Assembly: GCA_913048525.1 (NCBI GenBank)
Contig: CAJWWP010000020.1
Coordinates: 1-31,775 of the forward strand
Length of the DNA: 31,775 nucleotides
From: GCA-002712965 sp913048525
Lineage (GTDB): Bacteria; Chloroflexota; Dehalococcoidia; Lucifugimonadales; UBA826
Reading direction: 5' to 3'
This document shows, piece by piece, positions 8,040 to 16,349 of this stretch. The translations under genes were made by a program, and so were the position numbers. How positions within the stretch are numbered: position 1 is the first letter of the stretch; every line of letters starts with the position of its first letter. A model generated the notes under the pieces. It saw only the letters and a list, made by a program, of their open reading frames with translations. It made no database searches and had not been told where the DNA came from.

Positions 8040-8696
8040 TCAACTTTCCAAATTCTTCTTGAGCAGTTGAATGCCTTCAGTTGGGTTTTTGTTGGGTCCG
8101 AAAACCACGCTCCCCGCGACTACGATGTCTGCTCCGGCATGGGCCACAGCAGAAATTGTTTCCCGGTTGATCCCGCCGTCGACCTGGATATTAGTTGAAA
8201 GCCCTTGTTTTACTATCTGATTTTTCACTTGATCTATCTTCTGTAATGAGGATTCAATAAAGCTTTGTCCTCCATAACCCGGGTTGACCGACATAATCAG
8301 AATCTGCTCCAACTGTGCTAGATAAGGAAAACTTTTCTCGATTTCGGTTTGTGGATTCAAGGCTAGGGATTTGTTTACTCCGAGACTATCTAACTTGGCG
8401 AGAGTCTGCTCTATGTCTTCCACTGCCTCAAAGTGCACTGTGATTGACTTCGCTCCAGCGTCCGCGAAATCTGCAAAAAACCTATCGGGTTCGATGACCA
8501 TCATGTGGATGTCTAGAGGAAGATTAGTGACTGAGTTAATAGCTTCGATAATAGGTGTACCAAATGTAATCTGTGGCACGAATTGTCCGTCCATTACGTC
8601 TACATGGATACCGTCAGCACCACCAGCGACAGCAGCTTTAATTTGTGACTCTAGTTGACTGAAGTCAAGGGTTAAGATCGAAGGATATATAAGCAT
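8040..8696 (-). CDS. rpe: Ribulose-phosphate 3-epimerase
   Basis: This TIM-barrel enzyme interconverts ribulose 5-phosphate and xylulose 5-phosphate in the pentose phosphate/Calvin pathways. Family signatures are all present in 218 residues: PSILTLDFSQL, HVDVMDGQFVPQITFG, HMMV, MSVNPGYGGQSF and VDGGIN, with the metal-binding His and Asp residues in place. The ATG lies one base after the argH stop, so the two genes are almost certainly translationally coupled. tsaD follows 11 bases later. Confidence 0.97.
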   Translation of the reverse strand: MLIYPSILTLDFSQLESQIKAAVAGGADGIHVDVMDGQFVPQITFGTPIIEAINSVTNLPLDIHMMVIEPDRFFADFADAGAKSITVHFEAVEDIEQTLAKLDSLGVNKSLALNPQTEIEKSFPYLAQLEQILIMSVNPGYGGQSFIESSLQKIDQVKNQIVKQGLSTNIQVDGGINRETISAVAHAGADIVVAGSVVFGPNKNPTEGIQLLKKNLES

Positions 8697-8697
8697 T

Positions 8698-10089
8698 TCA
8701 ATCCAGTTTAGGATTTTTCAGGCGCTGATGGGCTCTTGCGATGGCATCTGAAACCATGGAAGTGGCAGTTCCGCCATAAGTTTGTCTGTCCTCTATAGAT
8801 GTTTGTGCTGTTATCGCAAGGACATCTTCATCGAATACCTCGCTGAACTGTTTATACTCGTTCAATGTGAGATCGGAGAAGATTTTTTGCTTCAGGATCA
8901 GGTAATCAGTTAATTTACTAACGATTGCGTGACTTTCCCGGAAAGTTAACCCTTTCCCAACGAGGTAGTCTGCGACGTCAGTAGCAAGTAACAAACCTTC
9001 TTCGGTTGCCAAACGAGTGTTTTCCACATTCACTTGCAGCGATGTGAGCATTCCCGGGAGCATATCCAGAATAGCGACTATAGTGTCGTCACTATCGAAA
9101 AAACCTTCTTTATCCTCTTGTAAGTCTCGATTGTAGGTTAACGGTAGCCCCTTCAATACGGTTAAGAGACTGAGCAAATTACCAAAAATGCGACCTGTTT
9201 TCCCTCGAGCCAATTCTGCGAAATCCGGATTTCGCTTTTGAGGCATTATGCTGCTGCCGGTCGTGAATTCTTCTCCCAACCTAATAAAGCCGAATTCTTC
9301 TGTGCTCCACAATATTAAGTCCTCAGCCAGGCGAGAAATGTGGACCGCACAAGTGGCGGTAGCGGAATGGAACTCCAGCAAAAAATCCCGGTCAGAGACA
9401 GCATCCATACTGTTTTCACTGATGGAGGAAAAATCAAGTTTAGCGGCAACGTAAGTTCTGTCTATCGGGTATGGCAAACCTGCGAGAGCCCCGCTACCTA
9501 GGGGCATGACATCAGCGGAATCTCTTACCCTCATATAACGCACCTTGTCACGTTGGAACATCTCAAAATAGGCCAGAAAATGGTGGGACAGTAATACAGG
9601 TTGCGCCCTTTGCAAGTGAGTATATCCCGGGATGATTGTCTCAAGATGAGTTTCAGCGAGTTCCAACAAGGTCTCTTGCAATACCTCCAAACGTTCTTCG
9701 ATACCCTCACATGATTCCTTGACATACATGCGCAGGTCTAGAGCCACCTGGTCATTGCGGGACCTAGCTGTATGCAGTTTTCCCGCCAGAGTACCAATCT
9801 TGTCAAAAAGTCTGCGTTCGATATTCATGTGAATATCTTCTAATTCATTTCTCCAGGGAAATGTTGCATCTTCGATTTCCTTTAGTATTGATTCAAGACC
9901 AGATTGAATTTTCGTGGCTTCTTCCAAGGAGATGATTCCTTGCTTGCCAAGCATAGAAACGTGAGCCAACGAGCCAGCAATATCCTGACTGTATAATCTA
10001 CGGTCATAATGCAGGGACCTGGTGAAATCGGTATTCTGGTTATCCAGTTTTCTAAACTCTGGATTGTTTGATTGGCCATCAGCAGACAT
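8698..10089 (-). CDS. argH: Argininosuccinate lyase (ArgH)
   Basis: ArgH catalyses the last step of arginine synthesis, splitting argininosuccinate into arginine and fumarate. The fumarase/aspartase-superfamily signature GSSIMPQKRNPDFAEL is intact, as are HTARSRNDQVALDLR and GYTHLQRAQPVLLSHH. The 463 residues are normal. The usual N-terminal WGGRF motif is not recognisable: the sequence before FTRSLHYDRRLY reads NNPEFRKLDNQNTD. An in-frame TAA two codons before the ATG (10089) rules out a longer frame. Translation may be coupled to a 27-codon ORF that overlaps the start by 11 bases. It is the first gene of argH-rpe-tsaD. Confidence 0.95.
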   Translation of the reverse strand: MSADGQSNNPEFRKLDNQNTDFTRSLHYDRRLYSQDIAGSLAHVSMLGKQGIISLEEATKIQSGLESILKEIEDATFPWRNELEDIHMNIERRLFDKIGTLAGKLHTARSRNDQVALDLRMYVKESCEGIEERLEVLQETLLELAETHLETIIPGYTHLQRAQPVLLSHHFLAYFEMFQRDKVRYMRVRDSADVMPLGSGALAGLPYPIDRTYVAAKLDFSSISENSMDAVSDRDFLLEFHSATATCAVHISRLAEDLILWSTEEFGFIRLGEEFTTGSSIMPQKRNPDFAELARGKTGRIFGNLLSLLTVLKGLPLTYNRDLQEDKEGFFDSDDTIVAILDMLPGMLTSLQVNVENTRLATEEGLLLATDVADYLVGKGLTFRESHAIVSKLTDYLILKQKIFSDLTLNEYKQFSEVFDEDVLAITAQTSIEDRQTYGGTATSMVSDAIARAHQRLKNPKLD

Positions 10090-10162
10090 GTCTTACCATC
10101 AACTTTAATTCTTCACTGATTTTTTGCTCTAAAGACCACAGATTAAGAACCCTGCTATTCAT
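10079..10162 (-). CDS. Candidate 27-residue ORF overlapping the argH start
   Basis: An ATG at 10162 is preceded by a GGAGG Shine-Dalgarno (10177-10173, 10-base spacing). The frame runs 27 codons and stops with TGA at 10081-10079, overlapping the argH ATG by 11 bases in another frame. The peptide begins MNSRVLNLWSLEQK and ends MVRHVC. With only two arginines it is not an obvious arginine attenuator peptide, but the arrangement would allow translational coupling with argH. The ribosome site is better than argH's own. Expression is unproven and a chance ORF of this size is possible. Confidence 0.35.
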   Translation of the reverse strand: MNSRVLNLWSLEQKISEELKLMVRHVC

Positions 10163-10197
10163 GATATACGAACCTCCAAGAGTTTACAGAATTTTCG

Positions 10198-13011
10198 ATG
10201 CTATACTCCTGCCATTCGATGTCTAATACTCCACCACTGCAAAACATGTTGTTCGCTGCCGTTGATCTAGAAACTACCGGTCTCGACCCCAAACAAGATC
10301 AGATTATTGAGATTGGTATCCAGATTTTTGATTCGGAAAATATGCTGGATCAATTTTCTATGTTGATAGATCCGAATTTAGACGAAGGTATTCCTGTCCA
10401 TATAACCGATTTGACCGGAATAACGTCTGTTGATCTTGAAGGTCAGCCAAATATTGAATCTGTCATGTCGGATGTAACTAAGTTGCTAGAGGGCAAAATT
10501 ATTGTAGGGCACAATGTCGGCTTCGATCTGAACTTCTTGTCCGCCGCAGGGTTTGAACTCATTAATCGAGCGTTTGATACATGGGAATTAGCCTACATCC
10601 TCGATTTCGACAGCCCTGATTATTCTCTGGAGACCCTGTTGACCAGACATAATATCTATAGAGCACAGGCTCACCGTGCCCTAGATGATGCAAAAGCCAC
10701 AGCAGAGTTATTTCTTCGCCTAAACGATTTTATTAACCATTTGTCGGATTCTACTATTGATATTTTGAAATCGGTCTCCATTAAAGCAAACCTGCCATTT
10801 TATGATTTATTCGATTCTTCAGTTCAACTACATGCTCTTTCACCACCTAAGGAGCCGTCTAAGGATAAAGACCCCTTAAGAAAAATAGATCTACCCAATA
10901 GGGGGAGGGATTCTACTTCCGATATTTCTAATATATTTGGTCCCACAGGACCGCTGGCGGCTTATTTAGAACATTACGAGGAACGGGAGACTCAAAGGGA
11001 GATGGCGGAGCATGTCTACGGAGCTTTAACGGACTCCACTAATTTGATGGTGGAGGCTGGGACAGGAACCGGAAAATCCGTTGCTTACCTGATTCCAGCA
11101 CTAAGATTCTCAGAAAGTACGGGAAAAAGAGTAATAGTTTCGACTAGAACTCTTAATCTTCAGGATCAACTTTTGAATAAGGATGCTCCCCTATCACTGG
11201 CGGCAACGGACCTTCCCGAGTTCAATGAATATCAAGACCCCACTGTGACCGTGCTTAAAGGGCGGGCCAACTATCTTTGTGTTAGGAGATTTGAAAGTGC
11301 GATCTCACAGTCCAGCATACCCAGAGAAAATGGGCTTCTTTTAGCAAAATGTGCTGTCTGGATGGAAGACACACAGACGGGCGATGGCTCAGAAATGAAT
11401 ATTAATCGTAAGGACGCTATATCTTTGTGGAGGGAATTATCTTCGGAAGGAGCAGGTCTCTGTCAATTCGCCTCCAAGGAGTGCTATTTGGCAAAAGCGC
11501 GACAAAAAGCTAATAATGCGTCCGTAATTTTAACCAATCACGCTTTGCTAATGGCAGATTTGGTTTCTGGGGGCGCCGTACTTCCCGAATACTCTCATTT
11601 AGTTATTGACGAGGCTCATCATCTGGAGGATCAGGCCACGGCGGCTATGGGTTTCCAAATCAACCAGTCTTCCTTCAGGGAATTGGTAGATAGGATTCGA
11701 CCGCAAAATGCTAATCTCAGGTCCGCCAATAGATTACTTCAGTCTGTAGTCACATCAGCTAGCACTCGAACTCTGTTGGAGGAACTATTTGCTGAGCTCA
11801 CTTCAATGAGTGTGCGACTATCGGAGACGTCCTCACATACACTTCTTTTGGCCGGCAATCTTGCAACTTTAAAATTGCAAGCTGCTGCAAGGGACTCAGA
11901 GAGAGTTTGGCGAATTTCTCAGGACGACCGAGATGAGACATATGAACCTTTGAAGTTGGCGATCGAAAACACATCGTTACTTCTAGATGAATCGGCCGGA
12001 TGTGTGCGGAAACTCAACGACCTGATTCACGCCGAACAACTTGCTTTGCCTGCCCGCGATGTGATTAACGAGTTAACAATTCTAATTTCTGATTTGCTTG
12101 ACCTTAGGATATCAATAGCGGAATTTGCCGATCCGCCGAGCGATTCATCTGTTTATTGGATAGATGGTTCCAATGTTAGGTCTGGAACGAGTCTGAACAT
12201 GGCACCAATTGGAGTAGCCCAGATACTTTCCCATGACTTATTCAGAGAAAAATCTTCCGTTGTGTTGACCAGTGCCACACTTTCTACTGGCGGAGATTTT
12301 GATCATTTGTGCACACGGCTCGGTTTTATCCCTGACGAGGAATATAGATTAAAATCACCATTTGATTACCGAGCATCCACTCAAACTCTACTGGTAGAGG
12401 ATATTTCAAATCCGGGTTCTCCAAAAAGCCAACATGAAATCATTGATTGTATTGCTAATACAGCGATCGCTGCTGAGGGCCGTACCCTGGCACTTTTTAC
12501 CTCAAACGCTGCGATAAAGGCAACCTACTCCGTGTTAAGGGCGAAGTTGCGTAGCAACAACATTTTGGTGCTTGCCCAAGGAATCTCTGGAACACCCGAT
12601 AGATTGGTTAGGCGCATGAGGGAAGAAGATCGGCCTGTAGTGCTCCTAGGAACTAGCAGTTTATGGGAAGGTATCGACATTCAAGGGGATAGATTGCAGG
12701 CCCTAATATTAACGAGACTACCCTTTGAAGTCCCAACGGATCCCGTTTTCGCAGCTCGGTCTGAAACCTATGGAGACAGCTATAAAGCATTCACAGAGTA
12801 CTCCATCCCCAAGGCTGTAATCCGCTTCAGGCAGGGTTTTGGCAGACTAATTCGTTCTTCTACTGACAGGGGTGTTTTCGTGGTCTTAGATAGCCGCATA
12901 GTCCATAGAAACTACGGTAAACGATTTATAGAAGGTCTTCCAGATACCTCAATAAAGACTTGTTCTATGAAGGATATAGGGGAAAATACCAAAACATGGC
13001 TACTGAATTAA
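10198..13011 (+). CDS. dinG: DinG-family helicase with N-terminal DEDDh 3'-5' exonuclease
   Basis: The 937-residue protein joins two modules. Residues 17-175 are a DEDDh exonuclease with VDLETTG (Asp23, Glu25), HNVGFD (Asp110) and HRALDDA (His159, Asp164). Residues 255-930 are an XPD/DinG superfamily 2 helicase with Walker A EAGTGTGKS (286-294), DEAH at 471-474, VLTSATLS and motif VI QGFGRLIR. This layout matches Firmicute-type DinG (YpvA-like). Candidate iron-sulfur cysteines are Cys361, Cys385, Cys422 and Cys429; the usual triplet before the DEAH box has only two, so cluster binding is uncertain. Starts at 10198 or the Met at residue 8 are both possible. A glycosylase gene overlaps its 3' end. 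It probably acts in DNA repair. Confidence 0.93.
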   Translation: MLYSCHSMSNTPPLQNMLFAAVDLETTGLDPKQDQIIEIGIQIFDSENMLDQFSMLIDPNLDEGIPVHITDLTGITSVDLEGQPNIESVMSDVTKLLEGKIIVGHNVGFDLNFLSAAGFELINRAFDTWELAYILDFDSPDYSLETLLTRHNIYRAQAHRALDDAKATAELFLRLNDFINHLSDSTIDILKSVSIKANLPFYDLFDSSVQLHALSPPKEPSKDKDPLRKIDLPNRGRDSTSDISNIFGPTGPLAAYLEHYEERETQREMAEHVYGALTDSTNLMVEAGTGTGKSVAYLIPALRFSESTGKRVIVSTRTLNLQDQLLNKDAPLSLAATDLPEFNEYQDPTVTVLKGRANYLCVRRFESAISQSSIPRENGLLLAKCAVWMEDTQTGDGSEMNINRKDAISLWRELSSEGAGLCQFASKECYLAKARQKANNASVILTNHALLMADLVSGGAVLPEYSHLVIDEAHHLEDQATAAMGFQINQSSFRELVDRIRPQNANLRSANRLLQSVVTSASTRTLLEELFAELTSMSVRLSETSSHTLLLAGNLATLKLQAAARDSERVWRISQDDRDETYEPLKLAIENTSLLLDESAGCVRKLNDLIHAEQLALPARDVINELTILISDLLDLRISIAEFADPPSDSSVYWIDGSNVRSGTSLNMAPIGVAQILSHDLFREKSSVVLTSATLSTGGDFDHLCTRLGFIPDEEYRLKSPFDYRASTQTLLVEDISNPGSPKSQHEIIDCIANTAIAAEGRTLALFTSNAAIKATYSVLRAKLRSNNILVLAQGISGTPDRLVRRMREEDRPVVLLGTSSLWEGIDIQGDRLQALILTRLPFEVPTDPVFAARSETYGDSYKAFTEYSIPKAVIRFRQGFGRLIRSSTDRGVFVVLDSRIVHRNYGKRFIEGLPDTSIKTCSMKDIGENTKTWLLN

Positions 13012-13892
13012 GTCTCAGTTTGCCTCTTCAGCAACCTTATAATCTTGCTGAAACACTTTATAGTGGGCAGGCCTTTCGTTGGTCGACCATTCAATCCTTG
13101 GATGAGAAATCCATATACGAGGGAATAATCTATGGTCGAAGAATCACTCTGTGCCAGGAGAAGATGAACATTTTGGTCACAGGCTATCCAACACCCGAGA
13201 ATCCATTGTCAGAATCTGAACTTCGAGGTCTTATTCATTCCTATCTCAGAGCAGATGATGACCTGGAAGGTTTTTATAAACGAACTGCCTCGGATGAATA
13301 TCTTCAGAGCTCTATAAAGACCTATAGGGGTCTTCATTTACTTAGGCAGGAGCCGTGGGAATGCCTTGTAGCTTTTATATGTTCCGCCAACAACAACATT
13401 CCTCGAATTAGGCTTCTAATGGATAGAATAAGTGCGGCTTGTGGCCTTGTTATTAATGATACGAAGGGCGCTTACAATGCCTTTCCAGACGCGGAATCTA
13501 TTGCCTTTCTTGGGGAGTCTGGGCTCAGGGATTTGGGTCTAGGTTTCAGGGCTAAATATGTCAATCACGCAGCTCATATCGTTTCACAACAACAGCTAAA
13601 TCTTAAAGAATTGATAGGTTCACCATATCTGGAAACTTATGAGTCGCTGATATCAATACGGGGGGTTGGAGATAAGGTAGCAAACTGTGTAATGTTGTTT
13701 TCTTTAGACCAAGATAATTCTTTCCCAGTGGATGTTTGGATCCGTAGGGTGTTAAGGGAAGAGTATGTGCCCAAGGAGGAAACTGTTCGAGACGTCGGTT
13801 TACGTGAGTGGGCACAGAAAAAATTTGGGATGGATTCCGGATACGTTAACCAGTATCTTTTCCAGAAAAGGAGATTGGAAACAAATGTTTAA
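12996..13892 (+). CDS. ogg: 8-oxoguanine DNA glycosylase, OGG1 type
   Basis: This enzyme removes 8-oxoguanine paired with C and nicks the abasic site. OGG family landmarks are GQAFRW near the N-terminus, PWECLVAFICSANNNIPRI, GFRAKYV and the helix-hairpin-helix IRGVGDKVANC, with the catalytic Lys227 and Asp246 in PVDVWI (numbered from the ATG at 12996). I chose that ATG because the OGG N-terminal domain begins directly after it. The frame is also open from an ATG at 12960. The start lies inside the last codons of dinG (16-base overlap), so the pair is co-translated. No iron-sulfur motif follows the catalytic domain, as expected for OGG rather than Nth or MutY. Confidence 0.93.
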   Translation: MATELSLSLPLQQPYNLAETLYSGQAFRWSTIQSLDEKSIYEGIIYGRRITLCQEKMNILVTGYPTPENPLSESELRGLIHSYLRADDDLEGFYKRTASDEYLQSSIKTYRGLHLLRQEPWECLVAFICSANNNIPRIRLLMDRISAACGLVINDTKGAYNAFPDAESIAFLGESGLRDLGLGFRAKYVNHAAHIVSQQQLNLKELIGSPYLETYESLISIRGVGDKVANCVMLFSLDQDNSFPVDVWIRRVLREEYVPKEETVRDVGLREWAQKKFGMDSGYVNQYLFQKRRLETNV

Positions 13893-13954
13893 AGTCTTGA
13901 GATATTGGCAGCTATAACGTCAAAGTCAATATTATTCTACGGTTCTAGTTGTTT

Positions 13955-15088
13955 TTATTGGTTACCCGTCTCAAACAAATCCGAGGCGGTTTCTAAATCG
14001 ATTTTATTCTCTGGAAAAACCAGCCTCCGCACCGGATAATTTATTTCGATCCCTTCTTTCCCGAACCTTTCATGAATCTTTTTGATTAGTTGGCTTTTTA
14101 GCCGAAAGGTTCCTGTTCTATCAATGGCTTGAAGGAAAACGAAAAAGTCTATGTTTGAATCCCCAAAATTGGAAAATCCAAAGAAAGGTTCCACGTCCTT
14201 AATCGCTTGCTCAGATTCTGAGATAAGGCTAGCTGCTTCCTCAAGTGCACATCGCTCGACTGTCGGCAGGTCAGCTTCATAGCTTACTCCACAAGTAACG
14301 ACTACATTCATCGCTGCCGTTGGACTGTAGAAATTGGTGACGATACTGTCGGCCATTCTGGAATTAGGGATAATGACCAGGTTGTTAAATCTGCTTCTTA
14401 TTTTGGTACTCCGCCATCCAACCTGTTCTACATAACCTGAAGGCCCCCCCTCCAACTCGATGAAGTCGCCTTTTTTTAATTCTCCTTCGGTTACAACATA
14501 GGTACCAGCAAAGAAATTGCTAAGTGTCGGCTGAACAGCAAGAGCGACAGCGAGACCTCCTATTCCAAGGCCGGCTAATATTGGACTTACAGAAACGCCG
14601 AAACTATCAATAGCGATTAAAACACCAATCGCGTATATAGTTATGGGTAGAATGCGCCTCAGGGTTGGAAGTAACGTGTCGTCGAAGGTCGTCTCTGTTT
14701 TAGAGGCTACATTGATAAGATACCATTCAATAAGGGAATCGCAGAGGTGTGCTGTTGTCAATGTGCCCAGGGCAATGGCTATGATCTGCCATGTGCCAAT
14801 GGCCAGCTCTCCGCTGCCTGAAATGGAAGAGACTAGTTCGCTGGGGATGTCAATGATTATCAAATATGACAACAAAACACCGATGGAAGCTAATAGAAGT
14901 GAAGCAGGACCTTTAACAGATTTCAGTACGATTCCAGCGATTGAGAACGATGCTCTCGACTCCATACGTCTTATGGCGAATCCAGCGAAAACTCGAAACA
15001 CTATCCCTACGCCCACAAATCCGACTAGAGCAATAAGTGCGCTAACCAATTTAACCAGTGAGGTTCCAGTTAAGATTTCATCTAGCAT
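13955..15088 (-). CDS. MscS-family mechanosensitive channel
   Basis: The 377-residue protein has about five hydrophobic helices (roughly residues 7-30, 50-75, 90-115, 140-160 and 165-190). They are followed by the MscS pore-lining/beta region GIGGLAVALAVQPTLSNFFAG, GDFIELEGGPSGYVEQVGWR, STKIRSRFNNLVIIPNS and MADSIVTNFYSP, then the cytoplasmic alpha/beta domain. These are the hallmarks of small-conductance channels that release solutes on hypo-osmotic shock in the inner membrane. It is monocistronic, converging on ogg and diverging from pheS. Confidence 0.94.
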   Translation of the reverse strand: MLDEILTGTSLVKLVSALIALVGFVGVGIVFRVFAGFAIRRMESRASFSIAGIVLKSVKGPASLLLASIGVLLSYLIIIDIPSELVSSISGSGELAIGTWQIIAIALGTLTTAHLCDSLIEWYLINVASKTETTFDDTLLPTLRRILPITIYAIGVLIAIDSFGVSVSPILAGLGIGGLAVALAVQPTLSNFFAGTYVVTEGELKKGDFIELEGGPSGYVEQVGWRSTKIRSRFNNLVIIPNSRMADSIVTNFYSPTAAMNVVVTCGVSYEADLPTVERCALEEAASLISESEQAIKDVEPFFGFSNFGDSNIDFFVFLQAIDRTGTFRLKSQLIKKIHERFGKEGIEINYPVRRLVFPENKIDLETASDLFETGNQ

Positions 15089-15196
15089 TGGTAATATCCA
15101 TCAAATACGTGGGGCCTTTTCGCTAATTGAATAACCGTCTACGTGTAAGGATTCTACACAACGTTAGGGAACCTTATACCCCTTTCGAGGGTCATA

Positions 15197-15226
15197 TTGA
15201 CCCAATTTTGGAAGGATTCTTATAAT
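15197..15226 (+). promoter_or_regulatory. Sigma70-like promoter for pheST
   Basis: TTGACC (15197-15202) and TATAAT (15221-15226) are separated by 18 bases. That is a five-of-six -35 box and a perfect -10 box. Transcription would begin near 15233, leaving a 43-base leader before the pheS GTG at 15276. There is no long T-box or attenuator-like structure in that leader. Confidence 0.75.
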
Positions 15227-15246
15227 TCTCTATATTAGAAATCAAA

Positions 15247-15279
15247 ATGATTAAAATTTTTGGGAACCTAAACACGTGA
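15247..15279 (+). CDS. Candidate 10-codon leader ORF overlapping the pheS start
   Basis: An ATG at 15247 opens a 10-codon frame MIKIFGNLNT that stops at TGA in the GTGA of the pheS start (4-base overlap). It begins about 14 bases after the predicted transcription start and has no Shine-Dalgarno. It has a single Phe codon, which argues against classical Phe attenuation. Overlap could still couple translation to the GTG-started pheS. Confidence 0.2.
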   Translation: MIKIFGNLNT

Positions 15280-16334
15280 CAGATAGAAATCAAAATACAT
15301 TGGATGAACTCAAGAAAGAGGCTACTGTAGCCCTTGCTAAATGCGAAACTGTTGGCTCCCTTGAAGAATGGAGGGTGACCTACTTAGGCAGGCGAGGTTC
15401 AATTTCCTCCGTGATGCGAGATTTAGGGAACTTAGACGCGGATTCAAGACGAATAATGGGCAAAGCCTCGAATGAGCTTAAGACGCATTTACAGGAAAAA
15501 TATGAAGATAAACTTCAGTCTGTAAACTCGAGTCAAAGTGAAAATTCTGATCTTTCCTCCTTTGACGTAACGCTTCCAGGAAGAATTCCAATGAGAGGGT
15601 CGGTCCACCCAACAACTCTCATTGTTCGCGAGATTGCAGAGGCTTTCGCTCCGATGGGGTTTAGAGTCGTTGAGGGGCCAGAGGTAGAGTTAGATGTCTA
15701 CAACTTCCAAAAATTGAATATTCCTTCCGATCATCCAGCCAGAGATATGTGGAACAGTTTATGGGTTGAATATCCTAATGAACAAAATCTACAACCGTTT
15801 CTACTCAGAACACATACTTCCCCCATGCAGATACGAATAATGGAAGGAGAGTCCCCTCCAATAAGAGTTATAGTGCCGGGAAAAGCTTTCCGATATGAAG
15901 CTACAGATGCCACTCATGAATGGCAATTTACCCAAATAGAGGGGCTTGCTGTAGATAAGGGTATAAGTTTTGCTGATTTAAAAGGCACCTTAGACGCGTT
16001 TGCCAAAATAATTTTCGGTGAACGTAGAAAAACGAGATTTCGCTGCGACTTTTTCCCCTTTGTCGAGCCGGGTGCTGAAATGTCTATAGATTGCTTTAAA
16101 TGCGATGGACACGGTTGCAGGGTATGTAGCAATACAGGATGGATCGAGATTCTCGGTGCCGGAATGGTTCATCCGGATGTTTTGAGAGGGGTAGGATACG
16201 ATCCAGAAGTATATTCAGGTTTTGCATTCGGTATGGGTGCGGAAAGAATCTCAATGCTTAGGCATGGGATCGACGATATCCGGCATTTTTACGGTAATGA
16301 CCTGAGATTCCTTCAGCAATTTTCTCAAAAATAA
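15276..16334 (+). CDS. pheS: Phenylalanyl-tRNA synthetase alpha subunit
   Basis: PheS forms the catalytic class II core of the alpha2beta2 enzyme that charges tRNA-Phe. After a helical N-terminal arm (residues 1-90), the catalytic domain shows RTHTSPMQIR (motif 2 region), FRYEATDATHEWQFTQIEG and the C-terminal motif 3 FGMGAERISMLRHGIDDIRHFYGND. An insert with C-x2-C...C-x2-C (CFKCDGHGCRVC) is shared with many bacterial PheS proteins. The 352-residue length is typical. It starts with GTG and is followed by pheT after 15 bases. Confidence 0.97.
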   Translation: MTDRNQNTLDELKKEATVALAKCETVGSLEEWRVTYLGRRGSISSVMRDLGNLDADSRRIMGKASNELKTHLQEKYEDKLQSVNSSQSENSDLSSFDVTLPGRIPMRGSVHPTTLIVREIAEAFAPMGFRVVEGPEVELDVYNFQKLNIPSDHPARDMWNSLWVEYPNEQNLQPFLLRTHTSPMQIRIMEGESPPIRVIVPGKAFRYEATDATHEWQFTQIEGLAVDKGISFADLKGTLDAFAKIIFGERRKTRFRCDFFPFVEPGAEMSIDCFKCDGHGCRVCSNTGWIEILGAGMVHPDVLRGVGYDPEVYSGFAFGMGAERISMLRHGIDDIRHFYGNDLRFLQQFSQK

Positions 16335-16349
16335 AGGTGAATTCCTAAC

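Noticed and set aside
15143..15159. GTGTA-N7-TACAC inverted repeat upstream of the pheST promoter
   Set aside because: The arms are only five bases and match the other palindromes in neither sequence nor spacing; it is likely chance.
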